From NCBI RefSeq assembly GCF_001550065.1, contig NZ_LRUB01000026.1, positions 1 through 18,834 on the forward strand: DNA of 18,834 nucleotides, given 5' to 3'. The notes under the pieces were generated by a model. It did no database searches and was not told where the DNA came from. It saw nothing but the letters and a program-made list of their open reading frames with translations. The DNA is from Kordiimonas lipolytica (GTDB lineage Bacteria > Pseudomonadota > Alphaproteobacteria > Sphingomonadales > Kordiimonadaceae). A program made the position numbers and the translations under genes. Positions 14,579 through 18,834 of this stretch are shown here, in pieces. Within the stretch, counting starts at the first letter, position 1. Each line of letters begins with the position of its first letter.

Positions 14579-14890
14579 TTATCCTCGAGGAGGACGAACG
14601 ATATCAAACAAAGGAGATTTATAAGGGTCACCAGCACTTAAGAACGGATTTTGGTTGTCGTGTACACATTGATAGGTGCTTGATGTCTGAGTGGGGATTT
14701 TATAATGACCGGCATGACAATGAACACAGTGAAGCGGTGTCTCTTCAGCCGCATCAGGATTAGAATTATCGTCAGCAATATAGACGATATCATGTTCAAC
14801 AGAAGGCACGATGCTAACAGATTCTGCTGCCTGCACCAAAGTAAGCGCAAATATCGAAAATAACAGCAATGATCCGATTATTCTAAACAC
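14579..14890 (-). CDS. Small exported Cys/His protein heading the czc operon
   Basis: 103 aa, first gene of the efflux operon. A signal peptide (1 to about 22, IIGSLLLFSIFALTLVQAA) predicts periplasmic location. The mature part carries C55-V-H-C58-H59-A-G-H62 plus C75 and ends in a Pro-rich tail (RPPRG). The layout recalls small DUF2946-like proteins found beside copper and zinc efflux genes, but I cannot confirm the family. The CVHCH sequence formally fits the heme-c motif CxxCH; with no obvious distal Met and such a short chain, a metal-binding Cys/His site is the more likely reading. The start is GTG 14890, with AAGGA about 8 nt upstream. The operon promoter lies just ahead (14915-14943). 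Possibly a periplasmic metal chaperone or sensor; this is inference. Confidence 0.7.
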   Translation of the reverse strand: MFRIIGSLLLFSIFALTLVQAAESVSIVPSVEHDIVYIADDNSNPDAAEETPLHCVHCHAGHYKIPTQTSSTYQCVHDNQNPFLSAGDPYKSPLFDIVRPPRG

Positions 14891-14914
14891 ACAAGAGTCC
14901 TTATCTGAAGCCCG

Positions 14915-14943
14915 TATATATGTGCCTATGTTAACAGAGTCAA
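14915..14943 (-). promoter_or_regulatory. Sigma70-like promoter of the czc operon
   Basis: On the minus strand: -35 TTGACT (14943-14938), exactly 17 bp, then -10 TATATA (14920-14915). Transcription would start near 14908, about 18 nt before the GTG start of the first gene. The spacer contains GTTAAC but no obvious MerR-type dyad, and the 17-bp spacing argues against MerR-type control. Confidence 0.65.
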
Positions 14944-14982
14944 TATGGCTTTAGGTCTTAAGCCCCGCCGGTCCTGTTAGTG

Positions 14983-15334
14983 TTAGCTAGGTTGCACATA
15001 GTCCAGTGCGGCGATAATAAAAAATCTTGGCGGAGGTGTTGGGTTCCCAAATTGGCTGCCAATAAAAAGCAAAACTCGAGTATTTCCAACAAAACTGCTC
15101 AATTTCTTGCCGATCATCTGAATATCATCAGCTTGTGAAGTAGCCTCATTTGGCTCTAACCTATTTTCGTGTGGTGTATTAGGGAATAAAGAGTTCTCAT
15201 TTTAGTGGGCCAAATCACTTTACGGCAATTTTCTTTAGTTTTAATGCCGTTCAAAAAAACCAAAAAATGGCGAACCAGCCAATAGGCGTAAGTGCTTTGG
15301 TGCTCCAATTGCCTTTTACTTTTCGTTCTGACAT
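14983..15334 (-). pseudogene. Possible decayed small gene downstream of the TIR/caspase operon
   Basis: Three open-frame pieces on the minus strand line up in order. ATG 15334 opens 27 codons (MSERKVKGNW...GWFAIFWFF) to TGA 15251. The next frame continues (LNGIKTKENCRKVIWPTK). A third frame is open from 15201 to TAA 14983 for 72 codons (ENSLFPNTPHENRLEPNEA...RFFIIAALDYVQPS). One extra base in the A7 run (15253-15259) and one in the T4 run (15200-15203) would join all three into about 117 codons. The first ATG has no good ribosome binding site and no family was recognised. It could equally be chance in AT-rich DNA; the internal ATG at 15117 gives only 44 aa. Apart from the promoter at 14915-14943 and the hairpin at 15350-15373, the 14891-15399 interval holds nothing else I can support. 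Confidence 0.3.
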
Positions 15335-15349
15335 TGGACTAATGCGCGA

Positions 15350-15373
15350 CGGCGCCAACCGTTTAAGGCGCCG
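15350..15373. repeat. GC-rich inverted repeat after the second TIR gene
   Basis: CGGCGCC (15350-15356) and GGCGCCG (15367-15373) are perfect 7-bp arms with a 10-nt loop, 26 nt past the stop of the leftward TIR gene. It is a stable hairpin at the end of the TIR/caspase operon. No U-tract follows, so it is at best an imperfect terminator. Confidence 0.5.
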
Positions 15374-15399
15374 CCACGCGCTCCCTGGAAAATCCCCAT

Positions 15400-15879
15400 T
15401 TAGTACCCACGCCGAATGCTTTGCTTAAGTTCCGTGTGAAAACGGTCAGCCGTGAGTGCGCCGGTGCCTGCTCCCAAGGCCTCACGCAGACGGCGGATGC
15501 TACTACCGACTTGTTCGGCCTTGTAAGCCTTTATGAATAAGTCCAGATGAGGCTCTCTGCTCATAATGGGCCACTTACGTAAGTAGTCGGGCAAGTCTGT
15601 TTGGCCGATCTTAAATGTCGCTATGCGCCTGTCAACTATGGTCGCTTCGCCTATTTCAAACGGTACCCACCAAGATTGCACAGTGGTTTGAGATGCAATG
15701 GCCAGAAGGTGGGTGCACTGCATAATACGTTTGGTTATCAAGGCTGTAATGTCCGATGTAGTCTATGACTCTTGGTCTAGTTTGTCCAAATAAACTGTTA
15801 TGCCTTCGTTCTGAAGTCGTCTGGAAATCGCGAATGCTTTTTCTAGGTCATTGTGTCGATAACTGATAAAAACAGGCAC
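15400..15879 (-). pseudogene. TIR-domain gene interrupted by an in-frame amber codon
   Basis: Full frame of 159 codons from GTG 15879 (AAAGGG about 6 nt upstream) to TAA... at 15400, broken only by TAG at 15765-15763 (codon 39). Before it the frame reads PVFISYRHND...ITVYLDKLDQES, the beta-A strand, BB-loop region and strand B of a TIR domain. After it, in the same frame, come TTSDITALIT...CTHLLAIASQTTVQSWWVPFEIGEA and LPDYLRKWP, typical of bacterial TIR_2-type proteins. The conserved Glu of SWWVPFE (codon 75) sits where NAD-cleaving TIRs have the catalytic Glu. Bacterial TIRs of this kind cleave NAD or make signal nucleotides. TAG ends other genes here (MerR, czcB, the 5' TIR fragment), so it is presumably a true stop. 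A downstream TTG at 15741 gives a 113-aa fragment lacking the first strands. It follows the caspase gene by 44 nt. Confidence 0.85.
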
Positions 15880-15923
15880 CTATCACCCTTTCTGCTGTGT
15901 TTTATCTATATGCGTAGGATCGC

Positions 15924-16928
15924 TTATATACGCCCCATCTCGGCTAATTTGCGATAATGGGCACCCGTCGCAGTCAGGCGGCAGCCAGTGGCGTGGACGG
16001 CGGCATGCCACATATGGGGTTGATCTAAGGGCCGAACTAGACTGTTGTAGCTGCATTGTTGCAATTCTTTATAGATTCGGACGTTATCTTCGTTGACAGG
16101 GATGTGAGTTAGCTCTTGGGCGAATTCACCACGGTCCGGTTCGAAGGAAGGATCTAATGCAAATACATCATTTGCATTTGGAAAGTAGATTGGAAGCCGC
16201 CTAAGCACATCCAGAGATACCTTGGGCGGCACGTCTCTGAGCGACATGAATGTTCTAACATTTGCTTTGTAAATGGGCCTTTGGTCCCATACTCCAAGCG
16301 TTTGGTCGATATGGCTATATATCGAGGCAGGAGAAATCCGTCCTCTGATGTCTGCGGCCGCTCCGTTAAGCGCATCTAACAGGAGGGAGGTAAATGTTCC
16401 ATGGCAATTGGCTGGATCTTCCGCCGCTGTACCGGCCCGATCACATGCCGTTAAGATTGTAACACCATTGCCAATAGCTGAAATTTCACCGCCTTGTGCT
16501 AACCCCTGCAACTCACCGGCGAAACCCGAATGGCAACTATCTAGAATAATGATGCTGCTTTTGATCCGAGGATGGGCTCTATTGGCCATTGTTAGGATCG
16601 TGCTAAGTGAGAGGCCCCAATTAGGTTTGTGACCATCTACGGTTACAAGAAATCCTTGATTTGCAAGAGGATCAATAATGCCGTGGCCTGCGAAATAGAA
16701 TAGTGCTGTGTCCGCCTCACCGGAAAAGAGTTCCTCAAGAGAATGCGTGAGAGCTGCAGTCGTGACTTCATCTTCATCATCGTTGCTGGTTATGCGTCTG
16801 ACTGCAAAATTCGGGGATCCGTCCCCGTGGGTCTCCAGTAGAGAGGCAATCTTTGTTGCATCATTCACACAGCCGTTCAGCGGCATGGTTTCATAATCAT
16901 CAATGCCGATGACAAGTGCCTTGCGCAT
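15924..16928 (-). CDS. Caspase-like cysteine protease (metacaspase/peptidase C14 family), probable TIR-triggered effector
   Basis: 334 aa. The p20-like caspase domain (residues 1 to about 230) opens RKALVIGIDDYE and holds the catalytic dyad H82 (FYFAGHG) and C132 (ILDSCHSG). The region after about 235 (LPIYFPNANDVFALDPSFEPD...LQQCSYNSLVRPL...HMWHAAVHATGCRLTATGAHYRKLAEMGRI) is a separate domain that I recall from bacterial caspase proteins; it may sense a signal or contact a partner. The start is ATG 16928, with GGAG 6 nt upstream and overlapping the stop of the preceding TIR gene; GTG 16931 is less likely. Flanking TIR genes on the same strand fit an abortive-infection operon in which a TIR-made nucleotide activates the protease, as reported for type IV Thoeris. 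The frame and active site look intact, although both TIR partners are broken. Confidence 0.88.
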   Translation of the reverse strand: MRKALVIGIDDYETMPLNGCVNDATKIASLLETHGDGSPNFAVRRITSNDDEDEVTTAALTHSLEELFSGEADTALFYFAGHGIIDPLANQGFLVTVDGHKPNWGLSLSTILTMANRAHPRIKSSIIILDSCHSGFAGELQGLAQGGEISAIGNGVTILTACDRAGTAAEDPANCHGTFTSLLLDALNGAAADIRGRISPASIYSHIDQTLGVWDQRPIYKANVRTFMSLRDVPPKVSLDVLRRLPIYFPNANDVFALDPSFEPDRGEFAQELTHIPVNEDNVRIYKELQQCSYNSLVRPLDQPHMWHAAVHATGCRLTATGAHYRKLAEMGRI

Positions 16929-16937
16929 CACTTTCTC

Positions 16938-17316
16938 CTATCTGTTTTTGCCTTCAGTCATCATTTGATCAATTGCACTGGCTACATTATCCCAGGTCCA
17001 TACAATTGTACGATTTCGCTGAAGTCCTTTAGGGAGATTGCTATTTGAATTGGCACCGTCAACGTAAACACCAAACACAGGTACATCTTGGTCGATCGCC
17101 ATGGAAATTTCCTTCGCAACGCCGGTAGCACTCGCCATTGTCTTTCCGACAAGGACGATCACCATGTTGCATTTGTTAATCTTTTCCTTAACGATTGCTT
17201 CCCATTTTGATTGAGGCATGGAGGATTTTGCGGACCAGTCTGAAATCGCAAACGGTGTACTTGAGTTTTTGGACTGCCCAACAAACAGGTTTTTTTCGGT
17301 TTCATTATGATCAAAA
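16938..17316 (-). pseudogene. ThsB-like TIR gene (DUF1863/MTH538 type) truncated at its 5' end by the IS
   Basis: The frame is open from the IS junction to TAG 16938. From the junction it reads FDHNETEKNLFVGQSKNS, then TPFAISDWSAKSSMPQSKWE, KINKCNMVIVLVGKTMASAT and KEISMAIDQDVPVFGVYVDG, ending IVWTWDNVASAIDQMM. This is the TIR-like fold of the DUF1863/MTH538 group that includes the Thoeris sensor ThsB; the Glu of VAKEISMA is the candidate catalytic residue. Homologues as I recall them start about 8-10 residues earlier (M..KVFISF), so the IS removed the start codon and first strand. Reading into the IS gives no start before TAA. The only internal ATG (17219) would yield 93 aa without the N-terminal third, and it has no good ribosome site. 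The stop overlaps the caspase ribosome site (TAGGAG), so the two were one operon. Confidence 0.85.
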
Positions 17317-17391
17317 TGTCCGTCGTCAGATAAATTGTTACCAGTAGGCGCTTAAAATAAGAGAGGTTTTGATCTCATATCTTGTTTTAAG

Positions 17392-18366
17392 TTAAGCAGC
17401 CTTTGCGTGATGTCGCAAGGCTCGTTGTCTTAAGGTTTGTTGTTTGATTTTTCTCCTTCTGTCCAGAATGGTTGGGCCCCGCCCGAAGTAGACATCTGCA
17501 GGCGTCAGATTGTTCAGGCTTTCATGATATCGCTCGTGATTATAGTAGTGGATAAACTGGCCGATCTCATGTTCCAGATGACCGGGTAGATAATAGTTAT
17601 CCAGGAGAATGCGGTTCTTCAGTGTTTGGTGCCAGCGTTCAATCTTGCCCTGTGTTTGCGGGTGATATGGCCTGCCGCGAACATGCCCCATGCCCTTGGC
17701 CTTCAGGAAGTCCGCCAGTTCCTCTGCCACATAGGACGAACCATTATCTGATAACAGGCGGGGCATGGCAGCTTTGTCATGACAGCCAGAAGCATTCAGC
17801 GCCTGATCAATTGTGTCTGTCACATCCTTGGCTTTCATGGTGCTGCAAAGCTTCCAACTGATCACATAACGGCTGTAATCATCCAGGATCGTGGATAGAT
17901 AATACCAGCCCCAGCCTTTGATCTTGAAGTAGGTAAAGTCGGTCTGCCATTGCTCGTTAATGCGCGCCGGCTTGTCTTTGAACTCGTCCGCAGCCTTGAT
18001 CACCACATAGGCCGGGCTGGTGATCATGTTTGCGGCTTTCAGCATGCGGTAAACGCTGGCTTCCGACACAAAGTAGCCCTTGCTGTCCGTGAACTTTACG
18101 GCCAGTTCCCTCGGGCTCAGTTCTGGCTCGTCCAGTGCCATATCATGCACCTGTTTACGGATATGATCCGGGATGCGGTTCCAGGCTTCGCCAGGGTGCG
18201 GCTGCCGGTCATTGAGACCATCAAAGCCACTGGCCAGATACCGGTCATACCAGCGGTAGAAAGTCGTGCGTGGAATGCCTATCCTGTCCAGTGTCTGACG
18301 TGCCGACAGATGTGACTGTTCGACAGTGCGGATGATCTCAAGCTTCTCAGATGCAGAGTATCTCAT
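17392..18366 (-). CDS. IS3-family transposase OrfB, right copy
   Basis: 324 aa, identical to the left-copy OrfB, with DDE residues D143, D207 and E243 intact. It overlaps orfA by 4 nt (ATGA) in the -1 frame. Because both copies encode complete proteins, either could supply transposase for both pairs of ends. Confidence 0.95.
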   Translation of the reverse strand: MRYSASEKLEIIRTVEQSHLSARQTLDRIGIPRTTFYRWYDRYLASGFDGLNDRQPHPGEAWNRIPDHIRKQVHDMALDEPELSPRELAVKFTDSKGYFVSEASVYRMLKAANMITSPAYVVIKAADEFKDKPARINEQWQTDFTYFKIKGWGWYYLSTILDDYSRYVISWKLCSTMKAKDVTDTIDQALNASGCHDKAAMPRLLSDNGSSYVAEELADFLKAKGMGHVRGRPYHPQTQGKIERWHQTLKNRILLDNYYLPGHLEHEIGQFIHYYNHERYHESLNNLTPADVYFGRGPTILDRRRKIKQQTLRQRALRHHAKAA

Positions 18367-18746
18367 TCTTCGTACCCCCCATCCCCGACCACGCTTTTTT
18401 TAAGTAGCCGTATCTCCAGGGTTTGCTCCGCCACCACTTCCTTCAGGTCCCTGGCTTCCCGCCTTAGGTCGTTTACCTCGTCACTGGTGGCTGCACGCAC
18501 TGTATCGCCTGCCAGGCGCTGCTTGCCGGCCTCCAAAAATTCCTTCGACCATTTGTAATACATGCTCTGCGCGATGCCTTCCCGGCGACACAGTTCGGCA
18601 ACCGATGTCTCGCGGCTCAGCCCCTCAAGGACAATCCGGATCTTCTCCTCGGCCGAATAAATCTTCCGCGTCGCGCGGCGGATGTTCTTAACTGTTTGAT
18701 CTGCGGCTGACTTGCCACTTTTTGAACTAGAGGATTTAGCTTTCAT
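18363..18746 (-). CDS. IS3-family transposase OrfA, right copy
   Basis: 127 aa, identical to the left-copy OrfA: a basic tail, HTH at about 28-72 and coiled coil at about 87-118. The start ATG at 18746 has AAGGAA upstream. It is transcribed inward from the right end of the window, as the left copy is from the left end. Confidence 0.93.
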   Translation of the reverse strand: MKAKSSSSKSGKSAADQTVKNIRRATRKIYSAEEKIRIVLEGLSRETSVAELCRREGIAQSMYYKWSKEFLEAGKQRLAGDTVRAATSDEVNDLRREARDLKEVVAEQTLEIRLLKKSVVGDGGYEE

Positions 18747-18834
18747 TCTTCGTTCCTTACGTCACTTCAAATGAAATCAAAATCCTCTCTTATGCAATTG
18801 CCTTCTTTGGCCCCATAAGCCCTGACGGGGAACA

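Larger units (their letters stand above)
17317..18834 (-). mobile_element. IS3-family insertion sequence, right copy (inverted)
   Basis: Same 1518-bp element as at 1-1518, in opposite orientation. Its inner tip (TGTCCGTCGTCAG, 17317 onward) abuts a TIR gene fragment, and its outer tip is the last base of the window. Encoded OrfA and OrfB are identical to the left copy, and the compared ends agree. With the left copy it frames 15.8 kb, as in a composite transposon. The insertion broke the TIR gene. Confidence 0.95.

Noticed and set aside
14636..14636. The CVHCH site as proof of a cytochrome c
   Set aside because: CxxCH alone in a 103-aa protein with extra Cys/His and no distal ligand is weak; kept as a metal-site suggestion.
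15763..15765. Reading the amber codon as stop-codon recoding (special amino acid or alternative code)
   Set aside because: TAG is the terminator of the MerR gene, czcB and the 5' TIR fragment in this window, and no recoding signal is visible; a point mutation is simpler.

Overview
The window is an 18.8 kb segment bounded exactly by two inverted copies of one IS3-family insertion sequence (1-1518 on + and 17317-18834 on -, each 1518 bp; their encoded proteins are identical). Between them lie 15.8 kb of accessory genes, nearly all on the minus strand. The organism is Gram-negative: there are a TonB-dependent receptor, an outer-membrane porin, a tripartite RND efflux system and c-type cytochromes. 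Protein style suggests Pseudomonadota, probably an alphaproteobacterium, but the taxon is inference.

Layout: (1) 1519-4900, a probable copper/redox block: a small periplasmic cytochrome c, an outer-membrane porin with a His/Asp-rich loop, a small exported protein of unknown function, a CueR-type MerR regulator (the only non-IS gene on +) and a membrane-anchored cytochrome c. The anchored cytochrome has a CueR-like promoter with a 19-bp spacer in front of it, so it is probably a target of the adjacent regulator. (2) 4921-5350, a gene-free stretch with many palindromes. (3) 5351-7591, a TonB-dependent receptor with an AT-rich inverted repeat upstream. (4) 7917-14890, a czc-type heavy-metal efflux operon read leftward from one good sigma70-like promoter (14915-14943): a small exported Cys/His protein, czcC, czcB, czcA and a czcD-like CDF transporter. 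Together these would move metal from cytosol to periplasm (CDF) and from periplasm to outside (CzcCBA). (5) 14983-15334, open-frame fragments that may be a decayed small gene. (6) 15400-17316, a decayed immune-type operon: a TIR-like (ThsB/DUF1863-type) gene cut by the right-hand IS, an apparently intact caspase-like protease gene, and a second TIR-domain gene broken by one in-frame amber codon.

The most notable element is region 6. A TIR sensor next to a caspase-like effector resembles the Thoeris family of anti-phage systems, specifically the TIR-plus-caspase arrangement reported as type IV Thoeris. Here both TIR genes are broken while the caspase frame is open, which suggests the toxic effector lost its triggers. 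The whole unit looks like an IS-bounded metal-resistance island, possibly a composite transposon, that also captured or truncated a defense locus. Sequence outside the IS copies is needed to show whether it moved as one unit.
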